Shown: positions 1-7,880 of the stretch, piece by piece
How the letters are laid out: each line of letters opens with the position of its first letter
How positions within the stretch are numbered: the first letter of the stretch is position 1
NCBI RefSeq assembly: GCF_041601295.1
Contig: NZ_JBFIII010000026.1
Coordinates: 1 to 31,592 of the forward strand
Reading direction: 5' to 3'
From: Immundisolibacter sp.
GTDB taxonomy: Bacteria; Pseudomonadota; Gammaproteobacteria; Immundisolibacterales; Immundisolibacteraceae
Length of the DNA: 31,592 nt
Notes under the pieces: model-generated
What the model was told of the DNA's origin: nothing
What the model saw: only the letters and a program-made list of their open reading frames with translations
Databases searched by the model: none
Translations under genes and position numbers: made by a program

Positions 1-119
1 CCCTCGGCGCCGGTGTGGTGATCCTGCCCGTTGACGCGCGCCAGGAACGGCGTGCCGATCAGGTCCGCCACCTGGCGCGGGCCGGTGGCGGTCTGCACCC
101 AGGTATCGGCCGTCACGCA
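1..119 (-). other. N-terminal splicing domain of an intein inside nrdJ (incomplete)
   Basis: Directly after the conserved Thr-Asn-Pro of the reductase, the in-frame protein reads CVTADTWVQTATGPRQVADL. This is a classical intein block A: a nucleophilic Cys at position 1, then the D-T-x-V-x-T-x-x-G pattern, followed by a hydrophobic strand and a Leu. Thirty-nine residues are visible before the edge, so any homing endonuclease and the terminal His-Asn lie outside. The insertion point falls just before the residue that should be the thiyl-radical Cys of the NPCGE motif, and that Cys would serve as the +1 extein nucleophile. Inteins are known in ribonucleotide reductase genes at conserved active-site motifs. 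Whether it splices cannot be judged here. Confidence 0.88.
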
Positions 120-1088
120 CGGGTTGGTGGCGCGGATGTTTTCGCAGAACCAGTTGTTGTTAAGGTCGTTGTACTGGTCGATGAGGATAAAGCCCGGCTC
201 GGCGTAGTCGTAGGTGGCTGCCATGATCAGATCCCACAGCCGGCGCGCCTTGATGGTCTTGTAGACCCGGCAGGCGACCAGACCCTGGTCGTCGACGATG
301 TAGCCGCGGTGAGTCGGCCATTCGCGCCAGATGATGTTGTCGGCGGTGTGCACGTCCAGGCCGTCGGTCTCGGCCTCGTGGCGCGCGACAGGGAACGCAA
401 GCTGCCAGTCGGCGCCGGCCTTGACCGCCTCGATGAACTCGCGCGTGACCAGCAGCGACAGGTTGAACTGGCGCAGGCGGCCGTCCTCGCGCTTGGCACG
501 GATGAAATCGACCACGTCCGGGTGGCCGACGTCGAAGGTGGCCATCTGCGCGCCGCGCCGACCGCCGGCCGACGACACGGTGAAGCACATCTTGTCGTAG
601 ATATCCATGAACGACAGCGGTCCGGAGGTGTACGAGCCGGCACCGGTCACGTAGGCGCCGCGCGGACGCAGGGTGCTGAATTCGTAGCCGATGCCGCAGC
701 CGGCTTTCAGCGTGAGGCCGGCTTCGTGGACCTTCTGCAGGATGTCGTCCATCGAGTCCTCGACGGTGCCCGACACGGTGCAGTTGATGGTGGAGGTGGC
801 CGGTTTGTGTTCCAGGGCGCCAGCGTTGGAGGTGATGCGTCCGGCGGGGATGGCGCCCCGGCGCAGCGCCCACAGGAAACGCTCGTGCCAGTGCTCGCGC
901 AGGTCCGGGGCTTCGGCGTCGGCCAGGGCCCGCGCCACGCGCTGGTAGGTCTCGTCCACGCTGCGGTCGATGACCGTGCCGTCCTTGGTCTTGAGGCGGT
1001 ACTTCTTGTCCCAGATGTCCAGCGACGCGGTCTGGACCGGTACTTCCGCGTTGTGCGCTGGAGCGTGAATAGCGACGACCTTATTCAT
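1..1088 (-). CDS. nrdJ: Class II (adenosylcobalamin-dependent) ribonucleotide reductase, N-terminal part, interrupted by an intein; runs off the left edge
   Basis: It reduces ribonucleotides to deoxyribonucleotides using a B12-generated thiyl radical. About 362 residues are visible. They read as the NrdJ N-terminus: an ATP-cone-free start, then a TSNAGALEHKPATSTINC stretch near residues 87-103 holding the first redox Cys (C103), and the conserved LKAGCGIGYEFSTLRPRGA region at about 127-145. The reading frame reaches Glu-Asn-Ile-Arg-Ala-Thr-Asn-Pro at about 316-323. Here the family normally continues Cys-Gly-Glu, with the Cys carrying the radical, but the frame instead enters intein sequence at C324. 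The ATG at 1088-1086 is preceded by a GGGGAG Shine-Dalgarno about 11 bases upstream. The gene lies downstream of yrfG on the same strand after a 282-base gap with NrdR-box-like sites, so it probably has its own promoter. Assignment as class II rather than class I rests on overall resemblance. Confidence 0.93.
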   Translation of the reverse strand, partial: MNKVVAIHAPAHNAEVPVQTASLDIWDKKYRLKTKDGTVIDRSVDETYQRVARALADAEAPDLREHWHERFLWALRRGAIPAGRITSNAGALEHKPATSTINCTVSGTVEDSMDDILQKVHEAGLTLKAGCGIGYEFSTLRPRGAYVTGAGSYTSGPLSFMDIYDKMCFTVSSAGGRRGAQMATFDVGHPDVVDFIRAKREDGRLRQFNLSLLVTREFIEAVKAGADWQLAFPVARHEAETDGLDVHTADNIIWREWPTHRGYIVDDQGLVACRVYKTIKARRLWDLIMAATYDYAEPGFILIDQYNDLNNNWFCENIRATNPCVTADTWVQTATGPRQVADLIGTPFLARVNGQDHHTGAE

Positions 1089-1370
1089 TGATGTCTGGAC
1101 TCCCCTTGATCACGACTGTTTATTGGTGGCGCGGTATCCCGTGACGCTGGCTGACGAACACAAGATGTTGTGAAGGAGGGGTGACCTTACGCGCGCCCGG
1201 CATGCGTCGTCAATGGTAGCGGGAAAAAATATTTTTTATTATTAAATACAGTTAGTTATGAAATACTATTGATAAACATTCGATATCGTCGGGCGCACGG
1301 TTCTGGTGCGCTCTGGAAAGGCCTTTAATCACAATATGTTGTTACCGCGCCGACGTCTGTCGGCCGCTTT
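1089..1370 (-). promoter_or_regulatory. Intergenic region upstream of nrdJ with two NrdR-box-like palindromes and an AT-rich patch
   Basis: This 282-base stretch separates yrfG from nrdJ. It holds two sequences resembling the NrdR operator consensus (ACACWATATATWGTGT): ACACAAGATGTTGTGA at 1158-1173 and TCACAATATGTTGTTA at 1329-1344. An AT-rich patch at about 1224-1262 stands out against the GC-rich surroundings and may contain the promoter. An inverted repeat GCGCAC/GTGCGC lies at 1293-1311. A short hairpin GCCGAC/GTCGGC at 1349-1364, just past the yrfG stop, could act as a weak terminator but has no T-tract on the coding strand. I saw no B12 riboswitch. NrdR control is inference. Confidence 0.5.
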
Positions 1371-2021
1371 TCAGGGCAGCAATTGCTCGAAACCTTCCAG
1401 CATCGGCAGGTCGGTCAGGTGCTGCGGCGCGGCGCGCGAGTCCGGCTGTGCCACCGCCAGTACATGGGCAACGCCGTAGTCACGGGCGGCACGCAGGACG
1501 TGCGGATTGTCATCAACCAGCAAGGTGCGCAGCGGATCGAAGCTGTGCAGCGACTGCAGCCTGGGCCAGAAAAGCGGGTCTTCCTTGGGCAGGTGCAGGT
1601 CGTGGGCGCAGACAATCTCGTCCAGCCACGCGGTCAGGCCGGTACGTGCCAGCTTGAAGTCGAGCCCACTGCGGTGGGAGTTGGTGACCAGCACCCGCTT
1701 TTTGCCGGTTGCACCCAGCCACAGCAAAAACTCCGACACCTGCGGGCGCACGCTGATCAGGTGCGCGAGTTCCTCGTTCAGCGCCGCCACGTCGAGCTCA
1801 AGCAGCTCGCTCCAGTAGCTCATGCAGTAGAAGTCCAGCGTGCCGCGACGTTGCTCGGCATGGTTGTGGATGACGCTGCGCGCGCTGAGCAGGTCGAGCC
1901 CGCGCCGCTCGCCCCAGGTGCGCGGCAGGTGATCGAACCAGAACGCGTTGTCGTAGTGCAGGTCTAGCAGCGTGCCGTCCATGTCCAGCAGCACGGTGTC
2001 GATGCCCGCCCACTCGATCAT
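1371..2021 (-). CDS. yrfG: HAD-superfamily nucleotidase (GMP/IMP nucleotidase YrfG-like)
   Basis: This is a cytosolic HAD phosphatase of 216 residues, close to the usual YrfG length. Motif I, LLDMDGTLLD, lies at about residues 11-20, with the nucleophile and general-acid aspartates. Motif II is the Thr/Ser in RVLVTNSHR, the motif III Lys is in LPKED, and motif IV is LLVDD. The sequence between motifs I and II (DNAFWFDHLPRTWGERRG) resembles E. coli YrfG, which dephosphorylates GMP and IMP. The ATG at 2021 overlaps the yggU stop by four bases (ATGA), so the two are translationally coupled and yrfG is the distal gene of the yggS-proC-yggT-yggU-yrfG operon. Substrate assignment comes from family resemblance; another purine nucleotide is possible. 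Confidence 0.85.
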   Translation of the reverse strand: MIEWAGIDTVLLDMDGTLLDLHYDNAFWFDHLPRTWGERRGLDLLSARSVIHNHAEQRRGTLDFYCMSYWSELLELDVAALNEELAHLISVRPQVSEFLLWLGATGKKRVLVTNSHRSGLDFKLARTGLTAWLDEIVCAHDLHLPKEDPLFWPRLQSLHSFDPLRTLLVDDNPHVLRAARDYGVAHVLAVAQPDSRAAPQHLTDLPMLEGFEQLLP

Positions 2022-2320
2022 CGCGTTGCCGTCAGTCCTGCCAGGCGCGGCTCGATCTCCACCCCGGCGTGCAGGCGAACGGTCTTGCGCCGCGCCGTAT
2101 CGCCGCTTGCCAGCGCCAGTGCGCGCCGCGGCAGCTTCAGGCGCCTGGCCAGAAAATCAAGCAGTGCGGTGTTGGCGGCGCCGTCCACCGGCGCCTGCGT
2201 GAGGCGCAGTTTCAGGCGTCCATCGTGCAAGCCGGCCAGTTCGGTGCGCGCGGCGCGCGGCTGCACCAGCAGATCGAGCAGCCACGCCTCGTCCTGGCGT
2301 CGATACGGCAGGGCGTTCAC
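2018..2320 (-). CDS. yggU: YggU/DUF167 family protein
   Basis: This small 100-residue protein matches the DUF167 (YggU) family in length and sequence. Recognisable features are the early basic strand LLVQPRAARTELAG, the central RLKLRLTQAPVDGAANTALL stretch with the conserved Ala-Pro-Pro/Val-x-Gly-x-Ala-Asn pattern, and the later SGDTARRKTVRL region. The molecular function of the family is unknown; structures show a compact alpha/beta fold. The start is GTG at 2320, overlapping the yggT stop by four bases, which argues for translational coupling. The yggT-yggU pairing is widely conserved in Gammaproteobacteria. Family membership is secure, the role is not. Confidence 0.87.
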   Translation of the reverse strand: MNALPYRRQDEAWLLDLLVQPRAARTELAGLHDGRLKLRLTQAPVDGAANTALLDFLARRLKLPRRALALASGDTARRKTVRLHAGVEIEPRLAGLTATR

Positions 2321-2910
2321 AGACCCTGCACCATGATCACCGCCGCGGCTCGGGTCAGCGGCTGCACCAGCAGGATATTGGCAAGCTGAACCGCCACCAG
2401 CGCCAGGAGCACGGACAGATCCAGGCCGCCCATCGGCGGGATGATGCGCCGCAACGGCGCCAGCAGTGGTTCGGTGAGCTGCTCCAGCAGCTGCAGCATG
2501 GGGTTGTAACCGGTACCGGCTGACACCACCCAGCTGGCTACCGCCCGCACGATCAGCAGCGACGTCAGCATCAGCGTCAGCAGCGCCAGCGATTGCGCCA
2601 GCGCCATCAGCAAGGCGCCCACCACGCCTGGCAGATAGCCGCGCAATCCGCTGAGCGCATAGACCTCCAGCAGTTTTATCAGCAGCAGCAGCGCCACGAG
2701 GGCGGGCTCGACCCTGGCGCGCATCGGCAGCACGCGGCGCAGGGGTTTCAGTACCGGCTGGGTAGCCTTGTAGACGAACTGCGACAGCGGATTACGAAAA
2801 TCGACGTCCATCGCCTGAAACAGCAACCGCAGCAGTACCAGCGCGGCATACAGGCCAAACGCGCTTTGCACCAGAAACAGTGCCGCCTGGGTGGCAGGTG
2901 AGTACACCAT
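2317..2910 (-). CDS. yggT: YggT family integral membrane protein
   Basis: This 197-residue protein consists of two YGGT repeats, each with a pair of hydrophobic helices. Visible hydrophobic segments lie at about residues 9-27, 63-80, 90-118 and 165-184. The conserved amphipathic loop after the first helix of each repeat has the form of FRNPLSQFVYKATQPVLKPL and its second copy NPMLQLLEQLTEPLLAPLRR. The family sits in the inner membrane; its role is unsettled, with links to osmotic or cation tolerance and cell-division placement in some bacteria. The gene starts three bases after the proC stop and overlaps yggU, the standard order in the proC-yggT-yggU operon. Confidence 0.88.
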   Translation of the reverse strand: MVYSPATQAALFLVQSAFGLYAALVLLRLLFQAMDVDFRNPLSQFVYKATQPVLKPLRRVLPMRARVEPALVALLLLIKLLEVYALSGLRGYLPGVVGALLMALAQSLALLTLMLTSLLIVRAVASWVVSAGTGYNPMLQLLEQLTEPLLAPLRRIIPPMGGLDLSVLLALVAVQLANILLVQPLTRAAAVIMVQGL

Positions 2911-2913
2911 GGG

Positions 2914-3735
2914 TCAGGCCTGCGCTTGCTGGGCCAGGCCCACGGCGCGGTCGCGCGCGGCGGTCAGGGCGCGCTCGAACAGTTCGCCAAGGCCACCCTG
3001 TTGCAAGACCTCCAGCGCCGCCTGCGTGGTGCCACCGGGGGAGGTGACCTGCACGCGCAAAGTCGTCGGATCGGTGCCGCTCTGGGTGGCCAGCACGGCC
3101 GATCCCAGCGCCGTTTGCAAGGTAAGTTCGCGCGCCACCCTGGCCGACAGACCCAGCGCGACACCGGCCTTCTCCATCGCTTCCATGACCGCGAAAAAGT
3201 AAGCCGGACCGCTGCCGGAAACCGCCGTTACCGCATCCAGCAGGGCTTCGTCATCTACCCACAGGACGGCGCCCACGGCGCGCAGGATGTGCTCTGCCTG
3301 CTCGCGCTGGGTGTCCGATACGCGTGGGTTGGCGTGTAGCGCGCTGATGCCCTGGCGCACCAGTGCTGGCGTATTGGGCATGCAGCGCACCACCGGAAAA
3401 TCACCGCCCAGCCAGGCGGCAATATCGGCTTCGGTAACACCGGCGACGATTGAAATAATCAGCGGCAGCGTTGGCCCGAAATGCCCGGCCAGATCCTGCG
3501 CCACGCTTCTGAGCACCTGCGGCTTTACGGCCAGCAGAACCACACTGGCGCCCGCGACCAGATCGGCGCCCTGCGCCGAGGTGGTCATGCCAAATTCCCG
3601 CGCCAGCGACTCGCGCCGGCCGGCATCCGGTTCTGCTGCCGCCAGCCGCTGCGGCGGCGTGCCATCGGCAATCAATCCGCCCAGCAAGGCGCGGCCCATG
3701 TTGCCGCCTCCAATGAATACCCATTCGCCCGCCAT
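2914..3735 (-). CDS. proC: Pyrroline-5-carboxylate reductase
   Basis: ProC catalyses the last step of proline synthesis: NAD(P)H-dependent reduction of 1-pyrroline-5-carboxylate to proline in the cytosol. The 273-residue length is typical. The Rossmann dinucleotide motif FIGGGNMGRALLGGLI spans about residues 7-22. The conserved MPNTPALVRQGISAL segment lies mid-protein, and the signature DAVTAVSGSGPAYFFAVMEA with the following LTLQTALGSA and TSPGGTTQAAL elements marks the C-terminal dimerisation and substrate domain. The ATG at 3735 places Gly-rich strand 1 at the expected distance. It lies 47 bases downstream of yggS and three bases upstream of yggT, so it is in the same operon. Confidence 0.96.
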   Translation of the reverse strand: MAGEWVFIGGGNMGRALLGGLIADGTPPQRLAAAEPDAGRRESLAREFGMTTSAQGADLVAGASVVLLAVKPQVLRSVAQDLAGHFGPTLPLIISIVAGVTEADIAAWLGGDFPVVRCMPNTPALVRQGISALHANPRVSDTQREQAEHILRAVGAVLWVDDEALLDAVTAVSGSGPAYFFAVMEAMEKAGVALGLSARVARELTLQTALGSAVLATQSGTDPTTLRVQVTSPGGTTQAALEVLQQGGLGELFERALTAARDRAVGLAQQAQA

Positions 3736-3782
3736 TCATCGGTTCCCGTGTTGTGCCCGTAAGTCGAGCCTGGAATGCCTGG

Positions 3783-4529
3783 TCACGTTCTTAAAACTGC
3801 CCGCGCCGGGCGCGGGCCAAACAGCGCGCTGCCGATTCGCGTGATCGTAGCGCCTTCCGCAACCGCCGCTTCAAGATCATCGCTCATGCCCATCGACAGC
3901 GTGTCGAGTTCAAAGCCTTCCCCACGCAGTCCCTGCCACAGCTCGCGCAGAGCCCGCAGCGGGCGACGCTGCGCAGCAAGGCCGTCGGCCCGCGCTGGAA
4001 TGCTCATCAAGCCCCGTAATCGCAGCTGTGGCAACGCTTGCACAGCCTGCGCCAGGACGGTGACCGTGGCCGGCGCGATGCCGGCTTTGCTGGTCTCGCC
4101 GTCGATATTGACCTGCAGGCAGACGTTCAGTGGTGGCATGTGCTGCGGGCGAGCCCGGGCCAGGCGCTCGGCCTGCACCTCGGACGCCAGTGTGTGTACC
4201 CAGTCGAAGCGGCGTGCGACTTCAGCGGCCTTGTTACCTTGCACGGGACCGATGAAATGCCACTCCAGCGGCAGATCCGCGCACGCATCCTGCTTCGGGC
4301 ATGCTTCCTGCAAATAGCTTTCACCAAAAGCGCGCTGGCCAAGGGTCGCCAGTTCGCGAATTGCCGATACCGGCTGTGATTTGCTGGCCGCCAGCAGGCG
4401 CACACTACCCGCTGCACGCCCATACTGGCGCTCGGCGGCCCCAAGACGTTCCCTGACGGCACCCCAGCGCACTGCCAAGGGAATTAAAGAATTTGCAGCA
4501 GCGGCAGATGTAATGGCATAACCCCGCAA
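3783..4529 (-). CDS. yggS: PLP homeostasis protein, YggS/PROSC family
   Basis: This is a pyridoxal-phosphate-binding protein with an alanine-racemase-like N-terminal barrel, thought to control PLP availability rather than catalyse turnover. The PLP lysine lies in VRLLAASKSQP near the N-terminus, and the family segments FGESYLQEA, WHFIGPVQGNK, CLQVNIDGETSKAG and LDTLSMGMSDDLEAAV follow in order. The end fits the family (R-I-G-x-x-L-F-G-x-R). The reading frame can begin at TTG 4529 (248 residues), but a GTG at 4472 giving about 229 residues fits the usual length better, and I cannot decide from the ribosome-binding sites. A possible -10 box TATACT lies at 4548-4543. The gene heads the proC operon and is divergent from pilT. 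Confidence 0.9.
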   Translation of the reverse strand: MRGYAITSAAAANSLIPLAVRWGAVRERLGAAERQYGRAAGSVRLLAASKSQPVSAIRELATLGQRAFGESYLQEACPKQDACADLPLEWHFIGPVQGNKAAEVARRFDWVHTLASEVQAERLARARPQHMPPLNVCLQVNIDGETSKAGIAPATVTVLAQAVQALPQLRLRGLMSIPARADGLAAQRRPLRALRELWQGLRGEGFELDTLSMGMSDDLEAAVAEGATITRIGSALFGPRPARAVLRT

Positions 4530-4606
4530 GCGGTCGCGGTGCAGTATAGCAGCGGCCTTTTACTCCCCTTCCGCGCACATCAGGTTTTTGCGAGGCCCGG
4601 CATACG
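4530..4606. promoter_or_regulatory. Divergent yggS / pilT intergenic region
   Basis: This 77-base gap separates the leftward yggS operon from the rightward pilT-pilU genes and should hold both promoters. On the minus strand TATACT (4548-4543) resembles a sigma70 -10 box, with no convincing -35. For pilT a weak GCGAGG-type ribosome-binding sequence precedes the ATG at 4607. Nothing else is recognisable. Confidence 0.35.
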
Positions 4607-5644
4607 ATGGACATTACCGAACTGTTGGCCTTCACGGTCACCAACAATGCATCCGATCTGCATCTGTCGGCAGGCATGCCGCCAATGATCCGTGTCGATG
4701 GCGATATACGGCGCATTGACCTGCCGGTACTGGACCACACGCAGGTCCACGACATGGTGTACGACATCATGAGCGACCGTCAGCGCAAGGAGTACGAGGA
4801 GTTTCTGGAAACCGACTTCTCGTTCGAGATTCCGGGACTGGCACGCTTTCGCGTCAATGCATACAACCAGCACCGCGGCGCCGCGGCGGCGTTTCGTAAT
4901 GTGCCGAACGCGATTCGCACGCTGGAAGACCTCGAGGCGCCGCAAAATTTCTCCGAGCTGGCCATGATGCCGCGCGGCATTGTTCTGGTGACCGGCCCCA
5001 CCGGCTCGGGCAAGTCCACCACCCTGGCTGCCATGGTCGATGAGAAAAACCGCGCCGAATACGGGCACATAGTCACCATTGAGGACCCGATCGAGTTCGT
5101 GCACGAGAGCAAACGCTGCCTGATCAACCAGCGCGAGGTGCACCGCGACACCCACGGTTTCAGCGAGGCGCTGCGCTCGGCGCTGCGCGAGGATCCGGAC
5201 ACTATCCTGGTCGGCGAGCTGCGAGACCTGGAAACCATTCGCCTGGCGCTGACGGCGGCGGAGACCGGCCACCTGGTGTTCGGCACCCTGCACACCAGTT
5301 CGGCCGCCAAGACCATCGACCGCATCATCGACGTGTTTCCGTCGGGCGAGAAGGACATGGTGCGCTCCATGCTGTCCGAGTCGTTGCGCGCGGTGATTGC
5401 GCAAACCCTGCTCAAACGTGTCGGCGGCGGCCGGATCGCCTCCCACGAGGTGATGCTGGGCACCCCGGCCATTCGTAACCTGATCCGCGAAAACAAAGTG
5501 GCGCAAATCTACTCGGCCATCCAGACCGGCCAGGCGCATGGCATGCAGACCCTTGATCAGTGCATGCAGAAACAAGTGCAGCTGCGACTGATAAGCCGGG
5601 AGGATGCCTCCGCGCGCGCCATCAACAAGGACCTTTTCCGTTAG
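4607..5644 (+). CDS. pilT: Type IV pilus retraction ATPase PilT
   Basis: PilT is the hexameric cytoplasmic motor that depolymerises type IV pili and drives twitching motility and DNA uptake. The 345-residue protein begins MDITELLAFTVTNNASDLHL, as PilT does. It carries the Walker A motif GPTGSGKSTT at about residues 130-139, then the Asp-box region (TIEDPIEFVH), Walker B (DPDTILVGELRD) and the His-box (TGHLVFGTLHTSSA). The AIRNLIRE motif near the C-terminus, needed for retraction in studied PilT proteins, is intact. It is followed 48 bases later by pilU, so the two are probably co-transcribed. No other pilus genes are in the window. Confidence 0.97.
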   Translation: MDITELLAFTVTNNASDLHLSAGMPPMIRVDGDIRRIDLPVLDHTQVHDMVYDIMSDRQRKEYEEFLETDFSFEIPGLARFRVNAYNQHRGAAAAFRNVPNAIRTLEDLEAPQNFSELAMMPRGIVLVTGPTGSGKSTTLAAMVDEKNRAEYGHIVTIEDPIEFVHESKRCLINQREVHRDTHGFSEALRSALREDPDTILVGELRDLETIRLALTAAETGHLVFGTLHTSSAAKTIDRIIDVFPSGEKDMVRSMLSESLRAVIAQTLLKRVGGGRIASHEVMLGTPAIRNLIRENKVAQIYSAIQTGQAHGMQTLDQCMQKQVQLRLISREDASARAINKDLFR

Positions 5645-5692
5645 TTGGACCGCATTCCTGCGCCGTCCCACTGACCTGCCTCGGAGCTTGCC

Positions 5693-6892
5693 ATGATCGA
5701 TTTCGCCACGCTGCTGCAGATGATGGTCGACCAAAACTCGTCTGACCTGTTTGTCACCGCGGGTGTCGCGCCCAGCATCAAGACGCATGGGGTCGTGAAG
5801 CCGGCCTGCGAGGAGAAATTCGGTCCCGAAGACGCGCGCGAGATGTGCTACGGCATCATGAACGAGCGTCAACGCACCCAGCTCGAGAACACCTTCGAGT
5901 GCAATTTCGCCATCGGCGCCCGCGGCATCGGCCGCTTCCGCGTCAGTGCGTTTGTCCAGCGCGGCAACATAGGCATGGTGGTGCGCAAGATCGAGACCAC
6001 CATCCCGACGCTGGAAGACCTGCAGGTGCCGCTGGTGCTGCAGGAGATCGTGCAGATCAAGCGGGGTCTGGCGCTCATGGTCGGCGGGACGGGTACCGGC
6101 AAGTCCACCACGCTGGCAGCCATGGTCGGTTATCGCAACCACAACAGTACCGGCCACATCATCACCATCGAGGATCCGGTCGAGTACCTGCACGACCACG
6201 CCGGCTGCATCGTCACTCAGCGCGAGGTGGGCGTGGATACCATGTCCTTCGAGGACGCTCTCAAGAACACCCTGCGTCAGGCTCCGGACGTCATCCTGAT
6301 CGGCGAAATTCGTACCCGCGAGACCATGGAACACGCCATTGCGTTTGCCGAAACGGGCCATCTTTGCCTGGCCACGCTGCACGCCAACAACGCCAATCAG
6401 GCGCTCGATCGCATCATCAATTTCTTTCCCGAGGAACGCCGCCAGCAACTGCTGATGGATCTATCACTGAACCTCAGGGCAATCGTGTCGCAGCGCCTGT
6501 TGCCAACGGTGGATGGCAAAGCCCGGCGAGCCGCGGTGGAAGTGATGCTGGCAAGTCCGTTGATTTCGGAACTGATACGCAAGGGCCTGGTCCACGAAAT
6601 CAAGCCGATCATGGCGCGCTCGAACGAGCTTGGCATGCAGACCTTCGATCAGGCCCTGCACGCCTTGTACAGCGAAGGCGCCGTCAGCTATGAAGAGGCC
6701 ATTGCCAACGCCGACTCGGCCAACGATCTGCGATTGCTGATCAAGCTTGAAAAGGACGGATCGGCCGCGGCTCTGGCACAGGAGGCAGGCAAGTTTTCGC
6801 TGCGCGAGGAGCCGAAAAACGAGCCGGCGCCGTTGGTATTCAGCCGCCCGGCGGCGTCGATTGCCCGCCCAGGGGGCGATCAGTCCAGCTGA
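5693..6892 (+). CDS. pilU: PilT-dependent retraction ATPase PilU
   Basis: PilU is a PilT paralog that assists PilT in high-force pilus retraction. The 399-residue length, with a C-terminal tail of about 50 residues beyond the PilT core, is typical. Walker A is GGTGTGKSTT at about residues 131-140, and the Asp box (TIEDPVEYLHDHAGC), Walker B (PDVILIGEIRTRE) and His box (TGHLCLATLHANNA) are intact. Where PilT has AIRNLIRE, PilU has PLISELIRK, as expected. The tail is rich in Glu, Pro and Ala and looks disordered. The start ATG at 5693 gives the family N-terminus. The stop lies 15 bases from the stop of the convergent nitronate monooxygenase gene. Confidence 0.95.
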   Translation: MIDFATLLQMMVDQNSSDLFVTAGVAPSIKTHGVVKPACEEKFGPEDAREMCYGIMNERQRTQLENTFECNFAIGARGIGRFRVSAFVQRGNIGMVVRKIETTIPTLEDLQVPLVLQEIVQIKRGLALMVGGTGTGKSTTLAAMVGYRNHNSTGHIITIEDPVEYLHDHAGCIVTQREVGVDTMSFEDALKNTLRQAPDVILIGEIRTRETMEHAIAFAETGHLCLATLHANNANQALDRIINFFPEERRQQLLMDLSLNLRAIVSQRLLPTVDGKARRAAVEVMLASPLISELIRKGLVHEIKPIMARSNELGMQTFDQALHALYSEGAVSYEEAIANADSANDLRLLIKLEKDGSAAALAQEAGKFSLREEPKNEPAPLVFSRPAASIARPGGDQSS

Positions 6893-6907
6893 CCCGGCTT
6901 CGGCCTC

Positions 6908-7870
6908 TCAGCCGCGCGGCAACCGCGCCAGCGCCAGCCGGGCCTCGTCCATCAGATCGGCGACGATGGCCGCCGCCGGCTTTATGGAGTGCACTCCGCC
7001 ACAGCTTTGTCCGGTAGGCAGGCAACCGCGGTCCGGATCGTCGCTGGTGCCAAGCAAGTCCAGCACGCCCTCGCGTAGCGACACTTCCATTTGTTGCGGA
7101 AACGGCAGGATTTCTGCCTCCCGACCGAGCCAGGAGTCGGTGTAGCTGTTGCGCAGACCGCGCATCTGCTTGCCGCTGTAACAGCGCGTAAGGGTGGTGT
7201 CGGTGGCGCCGGCCGACACGATGCGCTGCTTCCATGATTCGAGTGCGTGGGCCTCGGTGCTGGCAATGAAGCGCGTACCCAGCACGACGCCCTGCGCGCC
7301 CATGGCCAGCGCCGCCAGCAACTGGCTGCCATGGGCGATGCCGCCGGCGGCCAGCACCGGCGTGTTTTCAGCCACCGCCACCACCTGGGGCAGCAGACTG
7401 AAGGTGCCGATGTTGCCGGTATGGCCACCCGCATCGGTGCCCTGGGCGACGATGAAATCGACACCGGCAGCCACGACTTTCCGGGCATGCCGCGGTGCGC
7501 CCACCATGGCGCCCACCTGCATGCCGGCGGCGCGTAACTGTGGCAAAAGTTCGAGCGGCAAGCCAAGCGCCGACAGAAAAATCGGGCAGCCCTCGTCGAG
7601 CATCACCTGGATCTGCGCATCGAACACGCCAGGCATCGGCACCAGCAGATCGAGCGCCCAGGGTCGCGAGGTCAGTGCCTTGATTTCCTGAATGTGTTCG
7701 CGAATCTGCGCCGGCTCCAGGCCCGCGGCGCCGTAAACGCCGAGGCCGCCGGCGTTGCTGACGGCCGCCACCAGCTTTGGCCAGGACACGCCGCCCATGC
7801 CGGCCAGTACGACCGGCAAGTCGATACCCAGCTGTTCGCAAAACGGCGTTCGCAGAGTGTCTTGCGTCAC
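6908..7870 (-). CDS. Nitronate monooxygenase (2-nitropropane dioxygenase family)
   Basis: This FMN-dependent TIM-barrel flavoenzyme of 320 residues belongs to the family that oxidises alkyl nitronates to carbonyl compounds and nitrite. Visible family features are the N-terminal LPVVLAGMGGVSWPKLVAAV, the catalytic-His loop IVAQGTDAGGHTGNIG at about residues 138-153, and the FMN phosphate site AAGGIAHGSQLLAALAMGAQ with GVVLGTRFIAS after it. The start is GTG at 7870 with a GAGG sequence nine bases upstream, only 10 bases after the dioxygenase beta-subunit stop, so it is the third gene of that operon. The pairing suggests the protein handles a pathway intermediate. Family members include enoyl-reductase-like and detoxifying enzymes, so the true substrate is open. 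Confidence 0.87.
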   Translation of the reverse strand: MTQDTLRTPFCEQLGIDLPVVLAGMGGVSWPKLVAAVSNAGGLGVYGAAGLEPAQIREHIQEIKALTSRPWALDLLVPMPGVFDAQIQVMLDEGCPIFLSALGLPLELLPQLRAAGMQVGAMVGAPRHARKVVAAGVDFIVAQGTDAGGHTGNIGTFSLLPQVVAVAENTPVLAAGGIAHGSQLLAALAMGAQGVVLGTRFIASTEAHALESWKQRIVSAGATDTTLTRCYSGKQMRGLRNSYTDSWLGREAEILPFPQQMEVSLREGVLDLLGTSDDPDRGCLPTGQSCGGVHSIKPAAAIVADLMDEARLALARLPRG

Positions 7871-7880
7871 GATGTTGGCC

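Noticed and set aside
15..1091. A 358-residue open frame on the plus strand opposite nrdJ
   Set aside because: The minus strand gives a clear ribonucleotide reductase; the plus frame has no similarity and ends in unrelated sequence.
1089..1370. B12 riboswitch upstream of the B12-dependent reductase
   Set aside because: I looked for the conserved B12-box and the usual multi-stem core and did not see them; the region is also short for this element.
4580..6448. A 622-residue open frame on the minus strand opposite pilT and pilU
   Set aside because: It is a shadow produced by GC-rich codon usage in two well-conserved ATPase genes; its sequence is His/Arg/Asp-rich with no domain and no ribosome-binding site.
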